From assembly GCF_030867095.1 (NCBI RefSeq), contig NC_081824.1, positions 351,638,203-351,702,202 on the forward strand: a stretch of DNA of 64,000 bases. The letters run 5' to 3'. Positions 1-14,300 of the stretch are shown piece by piece. The position numbers were made by a program, and so were the translations under genes. This stretch comes from Alligator mississippiensis. Its lineage: Eukaryota; Chordata; Crocodylia; Alligatoridae. The notes beneath the pieces are model-generated. The model was not told the DNA's origin. It did not search any database and worked only from the letters and a program-made list of their open reading frames with translations. Within the stretch, counting starts at the first letter, position 1; the number at the start of each line of letters is the position of its first letter.

Positions 1-2536
<2,536 letters not shown>

Positions 2537-2790
2537 AGTTTCTGCCATTTTCTCTTTCTTTAAAGACTATATCAAATACTGTAGATAAGTAACTAATTTT
2601 AATAACACTGTGATAGGCTGAGGCTTACTTTTAAAGGCTCTGTAGAATGTGCACCAGTGCAGTGAGCTGAGTAGTTCAAGAGTAATTGAACTTGTAAATG
2701 TTCAGTTTGTCATGTGTTCTGGGGATTTTTAAGTATCAAACTAGTAAAATACAGTCCAGATCAGTAAAGCTTATGTTAAATGGAAAAAAA

Positions 2791-2796
2791 AATAAA
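2791..2796 (+). terminator. ADPRHL1: Candidate polyadenylation signal, ADPRHL1 short transcript
   Basis: AATAAA lies about 260 bases after the short-isoform stop, within an A-rich stretch. It is a plausible signal for a transcript that keeps the stop codon instead of splicing, but A-rich context also yields this hexamer by chance. Confidence 0.4.
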
Positions 2797-3842
2797 GAAA
2801 GAAAACGTCCTTTTATCAAATTCAGTCTAACTTGCTATCAAGTCACTTTCTAAATGCTATGACTAGTAATTACACATGTAATTAATTTTCAAAAACTAAT
2901 ACTTGTCTGCCAAAACTAATTGTCTTGCCCTTTACAGGGGATGTTCCCTGTATACTTTTAAATATTTGATCATTCTTGTTACCACTCTCTTCCCCCTTCT
3001 CCCACCATCCCTCCTCATCCTCCAGTCTAACAGTCTCTGATACTTGTAAATCTAATGTCTCTCAGATTATCTTTTTATGAACTGTTAACCCTTTGTCAGC
3101 AATATGCTGCAATGTATTATTATGTTAGAAGCTTCCAAAAAGGAAAAACTAAGACTAGGAATACATCCAAGGTACAACAAAATGTCATTGTGTTTAACCT
3201 TTCTGAATTATCTGTTTTAACTCTAGATTCTTCAGGGGGAAAAAACCCTAAAAAAATACAACTGGCTGAAATATTTGTAAATAAATTAATCTTATGCTCT
3301 TCATAAGCATCGTTCTTTATTTTTAGATTGTACTCATATGTTACTGTATCAGTATCAGAATTTTTGGCTGAGGTCTTCAAACTGTTGCAATATATCATAG
3401 CCTGATAGATGACCTGTTTCACACACAACTGAGAAATACAGAGAGATAGGAAAAGAAAACTGATACCTCTGTTTTTCTTAAATCACTATACAAAGATCAA
3501 CTGGAGGAGAAAATGGTCAATTTGGCTACCACTTTATTAATAGACAGGACAGTCTTTAAATGTCAACCTGACTAAGAGTAGCAGCTATAGCAGAGAGTGT
3601 ATACACTACCTATGGTTGCTTTCCCTGGATTTTAAAAACCTCACTATATAACCTAGTTAAAAATTATCTGATTTTAAAAAAATTAACAGCAGAACATGTG
3701 GAGATAAGACTGACTCAACTACACTGGCATATATTTTGAGTAACTCCTAATAATGGAATTATACTTGTGTTAATTTTGGAGTAACAGAGCGTCTGCACAA
3801 GACGCTTAACTGCGCAGTAGCCGAATAATAATACTGTGTGTT

Positions 3843-4118
3843 AGCATGTCACAGTACAAACAGTGCTAGTACACTACTGCACAGTATTATTAGGCTAGTG
3901 CACAGTAGCATCCCTAATAGGCATTTTGGGGTACTATGGCACAGTAACTCCAGTTACTGTGCATTTATTTAGTACTTGGTAGCATGTCACAGCACAAACA
4001 GTGCTAATACACTACTGCACAGTGTTATTAGGCTAGTGTGTAGTAACATCCCTAATAGGCATTTGCGGGTGCTACTACACAGTAACTCCAGTTACCATGC
4101 ATTTATACAAGTACTGAA
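3843..4118. repeat. Two tandem copies of a 138-bp repeat
   Basis: Unit 1 starts at 3843 and unit 2 at 3981, both with AGCATGTCACAG, and they align for about 138 bases with scattered substitutions. Each unit contains several TGCACAGTA / TACTGTGCA-like half-sites, so the array is internally palindromic. Diverged pieces extend on both sides (about 3800-3842 and 4119-4140). Such motifs are common in inverted-repeat DNA elements; I cannot name the family. Confidence 0.8.
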
Positions 4119-5165
4119 TAAATGCACAGTAACCACATGCATTTAAACACGGCCACTGACAACAGAGCTTGGCCCAGTATGTTTAACTCCATGTTTAAGC
4201 ACAGAAGTTCAAACTGCTTCGCAGGGAACTTACTAATGGTCCACAGAATGCTGACAGGTTATATGCTGTTGGTTTCTCCTTCTCCAGTTGCTGATTACGT
4301 TAAAAATAAAGCTAAAAATACATAAGTACTTTCCCATTACTTTTTCATGTAAGCAATTGCTGTACTGTCCATAGGGATATTATGTGATAGAAAGGGGGAG
4401 TAGGTTTTCCATGTCACTGCATTATAGGAGAGATGGTCTGCATGACATCTCTGTATTAAAAAATTGTTCTTACAATGAGTAGCTTTTAAGTAGCTCTGTT
4501 TTAGCATGTTCTTTCTTTGCATCATTGCTGGGTGCTTGCTTTTTCATTTTGGGAAGCATGTGTTAAACAAAGCAGGATATTTCTGTTTGTAGCCTTTGAT
4601 TTTATATAGGAGAACATCAGGACTTGCTGAAAACATTCTTTCTAGTTTGTGATGCCTTTAGCATTCCCTGTAATAAAATCAGCAATAAAGAAGAAAGAAG
4701 AGCATGTCCTGCATAAGGTAGGATTTTCTCTTGTATGTGTAACTTTTTCCTTTTTTCCACAGGAAGACAAATCTCCAAAGGAAAAAATATTGTTCCTGTG
4801 TTTTAAAAGTTTTATAACAATTCTCAGTGTTATTCTCCTAGAATTTATCAAAGTTTTCCACACTTCAACATTCCATATGGATAAGGACCAAACTTAATTT
4901 CGTTCAGTTAATGGTGCGATAGTGATTGTTGGGAGAGAGCATCGGATCCCAGTCGTGCTACTGCCAGCAGTAAGCCTGAGACATGGTGTGCAAGTGCTGG
5001 ATGGTGGGCAATGATCAACTCTACCCACCTGGCAGCAAACCCAAAGGCTCCCTGGCAGGACTCTGGGATCTACCTTGAGTCCTGGTAGATATCTAAAACC
5101 CATGTGTACAGCTGGGCTGCACACACAGTTTTTAGAGGTCCTGACATACTAGGACCAAAAGGTGA

Positions 5166-5286
5166 GACTCCCTGATCCCAGGATCCCCATGTAACTGGAC
5201 CTATAAAACCTGTATATGCAACTGGGTTCCACATATGTTTTTTCTCACATTCCCAGTGCACAGGAATCCTGGAATCAGGGAGTCTC
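5166..5286. repeat. Short inverted repeat (hairpin)
   Basis: GACTCCCTGATCCCAGGATC near 5165-5186 is matched in inverted orientation by a segment at about 5263-5285 with few mismatches, leaving a loop of about 75 bases. It lies just upstream of the larger palindromic element at 5323 and may be a separate small relic. Confidence 0.5.
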
Positions 5287-5307
5287 TGTGATCAGAATGA
5301 ATAAGTG

Positions 5308-5729
5308 CCTTGCCTTTAAAGACAAGGTTCCTTGGGTGAATTTGATATCTTTTATTAGACCAACCCAAATAGTTGGAGAATAGTTATTAAGCAAGCTTTC
5401 GGGTTCAAAAACCCTTCATCAGGCTAAGGAAGTTTCAGCAGTTGGTGTGTGCTCTTCCTGGATGGAATGAAAAGTAAAGAAGCCAGGCAACTGACTCCCC
5501 AGCCCAGGCCCTGGCTTCCTTACTTTTCATTCCATCCAGGAAGAGCACACACCAACTGCTGAAACTTCCTTAGCCTGACGAAGGGTTTTTGAACTCGAAA
5601 GCTTGCTTAATAACTATTCTCCAACTATTTGGGTTGGTCTAAAAAAAGATATAAAATTCACCCAAGGAACCTTGTCTGCCTATGTCCTTAGACCAACATG
5701 GCTACAACCTACACCCTTGCCTTTAAAGA
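5308..5729 (-). mobile_element. Palindromic SINE-like retroposon with 15-bp target duplication
   Basis: The element (5323-5714) is flanked by perfect 15-bp direct repeats, CCTTGCCTTTAAAGA, at 5308-5322 and 5715-5729. Duplications of that length are typical of LINE-driven insertion. Inside are two nearly identical inverted arms of about 167 bases (5321-5487 and 5510-5676) around a roughly 22-base spacer. The arms carry GATATCTTTTATTAGACC and CAAGCTTTCGGG motifs that recur elsewhere in the window. On the minus strand, TAGCCATGTTGG (complement of 5693-5704) resembles a Pol III A box. Family name not recognised. Confidence 0.78.
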
Positions 5730-6904
5730 GTAAGGCATTTTAAAGTGCCTTGCCTTGCACCCCCTGGAGCTGTACAGTTGGGGATCTAATGGTATAAAGG
5801 CATTTCATGCAGATAGCTATGAATTATGTAAATGGTCAAAAAACACTATTTCCGTAATTGAAAGGGAAAACTGTCAAATTTATCAGCACTGAAGGGACAA
5901 TCTTTAAATGTAAACCTGAATAAGAGTAACAGCTGAGGGAGAGAAGGCTTATGCTTGTTCTCCTTAATTTCAGGCAATTCTTTGAATCAAATCACATGAA
6001 AAGGCAGCTAGCCCCAACATATCACATTTGTCCCACCTTAGCACAGACATCTGATTTAGACCACGTAAGAGCTGTGATAGGTCAGCTCCTTGAAATGTCT
6101 GTCTAGTGTGGTTAAAATTACTTTCCTCTCCCAGTAACTAAACACCAACCATCTTCTCTGGTCAGCTTTGAACTGCCATTTGCGTTGAACCCATCTGCAA
6201 GGAACATTTGTTAAGAATTTCTTACAACTTGTTAATGATAAGAAAATACATGAAAACAAAAGTTGCCTCACTGAGTATTTGTGATTGTTTAACGTGGCCC
6301 AGACACACAACAGGCTAGTACAAATAGAAAGCAAATATCCTAATTTACCCGAACATGATTAACCAGTTGCAGCAACAAACTACAGGTGTCAAGCGTATGT
6401 GTGCAAGTGGACAAAGTGTCCTAGCAGTGGCAAGTGGTCCTGAGAAGCAGCTGGTTCCCCATGTCCTCTCTTCCCCACCTAGTTAAATAAGCAGCCTTCA
6501 ACCACTCAGTTAATGCTGAGGGAACCAATTATTGTAAAACAGCCTGTCATGAATGGCTGGCCCTCAAGATGACCTTATGGCCTTCACTTGATGAACTTAA
6601 CAAGAACATTGTGGTTGCTCACTATGTGCAGATGCAAAGAGGGGAACAGGGCAACAGGAAATACTGTTTGCCAGATAAGAGATCTTCTCATTCTGCCTCA
6701 CACAGCCATATACAGACTTTTAAGAGCTGGATTGGACCCTTCAAGAAAATAACCACTTCTGCTCCAGTGTTCTTGCCGTGCTGCTGCCACCATTGTTCTG
6801 CACCTCACCTCCAGCTAGTTTTGTGTGCCCCTAGGAAGTGCCCTCTGGTCTAGTGTTTTAAAAGGAAATTCCACTTGTTCTGGGCCATACATTTTATAAA
6901 AAGC

Positions 6905-7985
6905 TTTTGATTAGAGATGCACTGATATATTGGTCTATATTTTATCAGCACCAATAAAAGAAAAATTGACATTATCGGCAATCAGCTTTTTTTTGGTTGA
7001 CGTGACCGATAATGTCACCGATAAATGCTGTGTACATGTGTGCAGATGCAGCCTGCACGGAGTCAGGAATGCAACCTGGCAGCTTGGAGAGCAGCATCTG
7101 GCTGGTAAGTCTGGAGGGGGTTGGGGGGGAAGGGGCATGGTGGGGGGCATATTGAGGTCCCCGTGGTGAGGAAGGGAGAAGAGTAGGGGCAGAGGCAGGA
7201 GCTGCCCAGCTCGGGTGGGGCAGGATGTGGGATGGAGCCAGTGGCTCATTCCAGGGGGCAGGGAGGGAGGTGCAGCTCTTGCAGCTGTGCGCACCCCTGG
7301 GGGAGGCATGGGGGTCATGTGCCCCTGGATCGGTGCATGGGACGAGGGTAGACTGCAGCTGCATGCTTATGGCTGGGGTTGCGCCAGGCTCTTCCCCAGT
7401 GGGTGCTTTTGGGCTGGGCTTGGTGAGGCAGGTGGTGGCGCTGGAAGGAGGAGCTATAGGGGGATTAGAGCCACCCCAAAATTTGCTGTAGCCCCCTCTC
7501 CCAGCACCACCGCCACCCACCCCACCCAGCCCGGCCCGGCCCGGCCCAAGTGCAGCTGATGGTAAGAGGCTGGAGCAGCCCCAGCTCCAAGCCCACAATG
7601 GGCAGCCTGCCCTCACCTTGCGCACAAATCCAAGGTGGCATGTGCTCCCCATGCCTGTCCCAGGGGTGTGAGCAGCAGCAGGAGCTTCTCCCCACTCCCC
7701 ATCCCCCTGTGCCCTCTGGATGAGCCGCCAGCTCCATCCTGTGCCCCACCCCACCCCACTCCACCTGGGCAGCACCTGACCCAGCCCCACTCCCTCCCTC
7801 ACTGAGGGTGCCTCAATTTGCACATCCCATGCTCCTTCCCCCCAACAAGCTTACCAGCTGGATGCTGCTCTCCAAGCTGCTGGGCTGCATATTGGCAATC
7901 GGATCTGTATCAGCCGATATGGCTGGTCAATAACTGGCCATCGGTACTGCCCAAAAAATCTTTATCGGTGCACCCCTAATTTTGA
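6905..7985. mobile_element. Inverted-repeat DNA element with GC-rich interior
   Basis: The left end TTAGAGATGCACTGATATAT (6911) matches the inverted right end TTAGGGGTGCACCGATAAAG (to 7979). Both are flanked by the direct repeat TTTTGA (6905-6910 and 7980-7985). Inversion continues inward: the block CAGCTTGGAGAGCAGCATC near 7081 recurs inverted near 7860-7880. The middle (about 7060-7850) is GC-rich, with long purine/pyrimidine-skewed stretches. Long open frames there are proline-rich by-products of composition, with no transposase motif, so the element is non-autonomous. Confidence 0.75.
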
Positions 7986-10900
7986 CAGAATCTGGCAGGG
8001 ATGGATTTGAAAAGGTTGATCAGCAGTCCTGCTACTTGTTAATGCTAGTCTCCCATGTGGTGCTGGAAAGCCACAATACTGCAAGTGGATGACAGCCAAA
8101 GAGCCGTGAACAGTGTACCATCAAATGACAGAAGCTAAGGCCAAAAGTACCCCTCCCCTCTTCTGATGGTAAAAGTGTGACTTCTTCTGAAGCCTTCCGA
8201 AGTGTGTGCTTTCGACATGCATTCCCTGCACCTTGTGTGGAGGATCACCTACTGCTAGTTTAGCACTCCAGAAACCTCTGTGGCCCCAGCCCAGTGAAGA
8301 GGAGGAACACAAATATAGGGGCTGATCACTGGCTCAGCATTTGTGTGAGTTCCTTCTCATTATCCCACCATCAGCAGCTCTGACAGGCCTGAATGGGAAA
8401 ACATCTACTCTGCCCCTGTCAGAAGTAAGTCAGACTAATCCCAGTTTCATGACAAGGAGGTGTCTGCTACCAATGCTTTCCCTGAGGCAAGCTAGGCACT
8501 GCATTGATACCTCTTAGCATATCAAGCTGTTTTTGCTCAAATATTATAGTGATAGGTGTCTCAGAGATGCCTGCACACATATAGCAGTAACTGTTGTCTG
8601 TATCTTCATGAGGTATTGCTGGTGAGTGGTGCACTGAGGGGAGCTAGTTTAAAACCAAAAACTTTTGAAAATGGCCTTTGATCCATCAGACATCCAAGCA
8701 GCCTTCTGCAGATGCACAAAAACCTTACATTGAAGATAACAGATCTGGAAAGCTGCAGTGCATTTGGATATTGTGTAGATGTTATCATTATGGTGAAAAA
8801 GAAAATAAGCACCTTTTAGTTTGGAGGTAGAGAGAAGAGAAGCCCACTGTGGATGTTAGTGCATGCACTGCCATGGTGGAGTCCCTGTTTGGGTGAAGTG
8901 CCTTGTACTGCTCAACTGAGATCTCTTTGGCCCTTGAAGGGGTTAATAAATTCCCATTGTTCACTGCAGTCCTAAAAACCATCTGCTTAGTTTGTCTCAA
9001 CTGTAATGATATGTAACAATAGGTCAGTGGCAGAAGGGGTAGAGCTGGGAGAAGGAAGGAGGGGAAATATTAGGGGTGAAATCTTGGTCTTATTGAAATC
9101 AATAGCAGAACTCTCTGTCAGTATGGCCAGGATTCTGCTCCCTGCATCTCCCCAGATTACACATAACAGACTCGTGAAATGTTGTCAAAGTGGTATGAAC
9201 ACTTCCCCGCCTCCTCCCAAACCTATATTTATTTTTAGGAAACAATATCATAGAATGATCTCAGGGTTTATAGTTTTATGCTGCTGGGTCATCCAAGAGA
9301 TTTTCACAGATCCATTGTAATGCTAGTTTACAGCTGACATCATCTTGGAAAAACTGTTGATGTCCTAAAAGGGTGGAGTAATTCTTATTCAACTTCTATT
9401 ATTGGCTAGTGAACGTGAACCAAGCATTTTGCTGCAGGCCTAGCCAGCATATTTTTTGTACTTATAAAACACAGTAATATTTCTATAAACTCTGGAAAAA
9501 TCACTTTATTGCTTCTTTAAATTAGGGTTCTGAAGTGGCCTATGTCAATATGAACTAATAATTAAGGTAGTTTGAGTCTGTACTTAACGCTTTCCAGGAT
9601 GGATAGAGGGCAGGCCCCATATTGGCAAGCTTTGCAGTCAAAGGACAGATAGACCTATGCTAGTCAAAGTTATGGGTGGAGGGAACAGTAAATCAATCTC
9701 TCTCCTCTCTCTCCTTCCTTTCATATACTTAAAAAATCAAATTCTTGCAAAATTCGATTGTAACCATTCCATGGAAACCTCAGTATGACATCAGAGCTGG
9801 CTTCATAACATTTCTTCCATTGTGTATCTTTTATCCTTCAAAGGAAAGAGTATTAAATCTAAAGTGTTACCATATGCAGTATACGTGGGGGAACACCTGT
9901 ACTCTGATGAAATGTAGTCATCATTCACAATTGAAACCTAGCAGTGTTTGTTATGTTAGACATCAGCCAGTTGTCAAACTTTTTTTTACTTTTAAAATAT
10001 CTGTGAGGTCATTATAAATAGAACTGATTACATTAAAGCTCATTGCTTCATTTCACTGCTGTTGAATGTAGGTTTTAAAGTCCTTCTCTTTAGTGTATTG
10101 TAACGTGCTCTCTAAAAGCCAGATTTTGCTCTTTATTTACAATGACCAGTCCCTTACCCCACAAGCAGCCCCAGTGAAATTACAGTATAGGCTTAGGTTT
10201 AATTTCCTATCAAATACAACCTGCTATTAATGAGGGGGAAAGATATCAGCTATTCAAGGCTGATACTACGTAAAACATAAACAGTTTTTGCAGTCTTTCT
10301 TCACTTACTCGCTGCCTACCAGGTTTAGTTTACAGAATTTCTTCTCCCATTTCTACTCATAAAAATTAATACTCTCCTGGCATGGAGGCTGGAATCCATT
10401 CCCAGTACTTTTTACTGAACAGTGAAGCAACTTTCCAGATCTTTTGGTGCTAGAAAGCTGACACCTCTCCCTTCCCACCCCAGCACAATCTATTGTTATT
10501 GACTTCACTCTACCGATTTTGTACTAAGTTCAGTATTTTATTTTAGTAACTGATCAGCAGCAGTTAAAACATTTTCTAAATCCCCAGCTGTTTGAAGGCA
10601 ACATTTCAAACTGAAGTATAGATACAGCATGTCAGAACTCCTGCTCCAGGTTGAATACTGAAAAGGGACAGTAGCCAAGAGGCATTGCATGGATATTTTT
10701 ACATAAAATGTTTTATCTTTGGTCCCTTGCTACTTGTTATTATAACGATCCTTTCCCTAAAGGTATTTCCCAAATGGATAATTGTAAAACTAAGCTAGAT
10801 TTCTACTTAAGAAGAAGAGGAAGAATGCACTATGGCTTTTTATGCTGGAAATATACTTGCTACTTCATAAATTGTATCAACAGCAAAACTCAATTATTAA

Positions 10901-11393
10901 CTTATACTTTTCAGCCTTCCTGTCTTGTTTTTGTTTGTTTTTTTTAAGCCATAGGCACAGCCGTATTTTCATATCAGGTATGTTCTCATCTTATTTATTG
11001 TTTAGCAGGAGTGAAAACATTTGATGATACTCTCCACGGGAGGGGACAATGGTATAAAAATAGTGAGGAGTTGCACAGATGAGATTATGTTCATCATTAT
11101 TAGTGTTGCTTATTCTCATGAATGTTTCCAGCTGTCACAAAACACAGAAGATGCTTCTGATGACACAATGTAGGATTGTTATTAAAACCCTGCACACTCT
11201 GGGTACAAAATGCTTCACGAAGCTTCTAAAATATTTTGCATGCTCTTAACAGCCAACTAACTATATCTCTGTTAAGCAGCTTTAAGTATTTCTTTCCATT
11301 TTATGCACTATAGCATGTAATTAGAAAAAAGAATATAAGGAAGTAGAAGCAATGTTGATTACTTCAAAAGAGCATTCATTTTCTTTTGTGCAG

Positions 11394-14300
11394 CACCAAA
11401 TGTACAAAGTTTTGCGGTGATAAGGCGCTGATAGATCCCATGGTGCTGAAGAAGAAACTCAATAGGTTGGCAACAGAACAAGGGGCTTTTGCCATCCTCA
11501 GCAGCCTGCTGCTGTACGTTACAGACCTTGCAGCCTGTGATCCACAGATGCGGAGCAAGAGGGCCAAATGGGCAGAAGGCAAAGAAAATAAGGTGAGTTG
11601 TACCCGTGAACGCCAAGGGACCAACAGCATTGTGCGCCCCACAAGGTTTCAGCTTTTGCAGTCCAAATTCATGAATAACAATCGTGAACCATATACAAAG
11701 AAGAGAAGAGAGGTTGGCAAATTGGTCATTAAAGAAAAGCAGTGGGTAACCAGGGGCTGTCTGAATGCCGCTGTTAATAAGTTAGACAGAAACAAGGAGA
11801 AAAATGGAAGTGATCAAACACCAGAAGAGAATAAAAGCATGCTGCCCAGTGAGAGGGGCAAGTGGAATAATTTGACTGGGAAAAATACAGTGAAAAATAT
11901 TCTTAAGAAATTTTTAGCTGCAGAGGAAAAAGCAGCTAAGGAAAACTCTCCCACCTGGAAAAAGAAAGAGCCAAACAGCAATTTGCCAAAAATAATCATC
12001 AAGAATTCTGTTCTATCCAAACTGAGGGAAAAATTTGAAGAAAGCAGTTCTGTGCGTTCAGCCCCAGAGGTGAAACCATTACTACCGCGCAAAAGTGAAA
12101 AAAAGAACCAAAAGGTGCCAAATCAAAAACGTGTTCATAAACCAGACATCAGAGTGCTGCACAGCCTGGCAATGACAACCATAGATATAAATAGCCCAGA
12201 GTCCCAGTATTTAGTGTGTTCAACAGTTCCAATGCCTAAATTCAGTATCGTAACTGAAATTAACCATCCAGGGAGCTGGTCAACAAATAACATAAGTAAG
12301 CAGCCTTTTGATCATGGCATTCAAATGAGAAAAACAAGTGCCATTGGGCACAGAGATTGTATTAAGTCGGGTAAGAAAGAAAAGCCAGAAAACCAAGCAC
12401 AAGGTGCAGAATATAAAGAACAGTTACCGACTACACAAGGTGGAATGCCCAAGGTCATGACTAATGCAGAGGGCATTGTTGAGACAAAAATAGATTCCAC
12501 AAACCAAGGACCTGACTGTCTCCCTAATTTTACTTTCTGTAAAAATGAAGGACTCGGAGACAACATTCCTTCCTTATCTGAACATAGTCCAAACCACCCC
12601 TTACGTGGATTGGATGTGTCCTCAGTGTTAAGGGACAATAATGCCACTCAAAGTATTAGTGGAAAAAGTCCACCTACTGACTTGCCTTATTCTGATATAG
12701 CTGAAGAATCTGATGTGTGCAGTCCCCCAAACATTAACAGGGGTGAAATTCCTGAAATAGCAATGTATGCATGCAGTCCAGAGGAACCAGAAATAGAGTC
12801 GGTACAGCCAAAAAAAGATCCTGTCTTTGTGAGCCAGAAATGTTTCCCAGAGCAGAAAGTATCAGAAAACATTCCACCATTTCACTCCCCAGTAGTTCAG
12901 GCATCTTGTAATGTAAAGTCTCCAACTGCTGATCTGCAGCTAACTTTTAAAATGCCAGTTGCTGATAAAAAGGCACCGGTAAAGTCAAGCAAAAAAAATG
13001 TCCCAGGCTTTAGAGAGAAACTTTCTGAAGCAGGTGAAAAGGGAGAGAAATCTCACAATAAGCATGAAATATTTGCAAGTTGTAACAAAAATGATTGCAA
13101 AGTTCCCACTGCACAAAATGAGGTGTCTCTGATTAATCGAAACAATTTATCTGAAGGTCAAATGCAAAAGAAACAAATAACCCAAGAATCAGAACCATGT
13201 GAAACGCTCAATGTGCAAATTAATCTTAATAACATTAGTTCTAATGCCTCAAATCCAACTGTGAATAAGAAAAAATGCGTGTCCTCATCAAATGATAACC
13301 AGGAGCAGACAAGTGATATTGTAGCGGTAAAGCAAATTTCCTGTGATTCTGAAAGTGATTTTGTGAAGCGCCGTTGTCATATCGTAGACGAGAACTTTGG
13401 GAAAGACCCATTACCTTCATCAAATGATGTGACAAATGATGAAAACCATACTGCCCTGCCAAGAAGTACCTTGAATTACCTGGAAACTTGTCACAGGCCG
13501 TCTTATTATTTCATCAAACATGAAGAAGCCACTGAAGAGGAGAGCCCCTGGCCTAATTCTGAGACATGTCAATTGTTTTCATCAAATCGTTTAACAAAAC
13601 AAGAAAGCAACGCTGCAGAACAAAGAATCTGGCATGCTCTTCATAGACCTTTGATCCCTTCATCAAATGATTTGGTAAAAGATGAAACTTGTAATGTAGA
13701 AGATAAGAAGCCCTGTCATTGCTTGCCTTCGCCAAATGAACTAGGGAAGCATGAAAATAATACAATGGTAGAAAAAGATCCCACAGTTAGACATGAAAGC
13801 GGAATTGAAAGAGAGAGAGAGAAATTATGTAAAAGAGATAAGTACCAAACACCATTATCCAGTGATGGTGCAAAGCCAAAAAAGAATATTACTGGAGCTG
13901 AGAAAAATCTGTTTTGTGAAAAACCATCAAGTGGTTTTATGGAGCTAGACAATAATACTTTAAAAAAGAAAAAATCTTGTGATTTTGAGACACCTGAGTC
14001 ATGCCCAGAGCTTGATACTAAGGCTCCAGTAGTAAAACATACTTTGTGTAATATGAAGTACCCAAAGCCAACAAGAGAGTTAAAGAAACCTAAATATGAT
14101 ATGACAGAAGATGAAAACACCTGTTCTACTAAGAAATGCCAACAGTCCTCAGCCAATGAACCAACAAAATCTGAAGATAATACTGCAGGAGCAAGAAATA
14201 TCCAGTGTAACCTTAAGAAATATCCAATGCTAACCAAAAAAACAGTGAAGAATGAAAATAAGACTAAGGAGAAGAATGTCCATCCTCATCTTCAGAACTA

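Noticed and set aside
5690-5714. tRNA gene at the A-box-like motif
   Set aside because: Only the A-box-like stretch is seen; there is no cloverleaf or convincing B box, so it fits a SINE head rather than a tRNA gene.
6972-7823. Minus-strand 283-residue open frame
   Set aside because: Proline/glycine-biased translation of a GC-rich transposon interior; overlapping frames on both strands are equally open and no domain is visible.
11386-11393. In-frame TTG at 11386 as the start of a 1,341-residue protein
   Set aside because: It lies in the intron's pyrimidine tract before acceptor CAG at 11391-11393. There is no ATG start nearby, and phase matching to the exon ending at 2529 explains the frame better.
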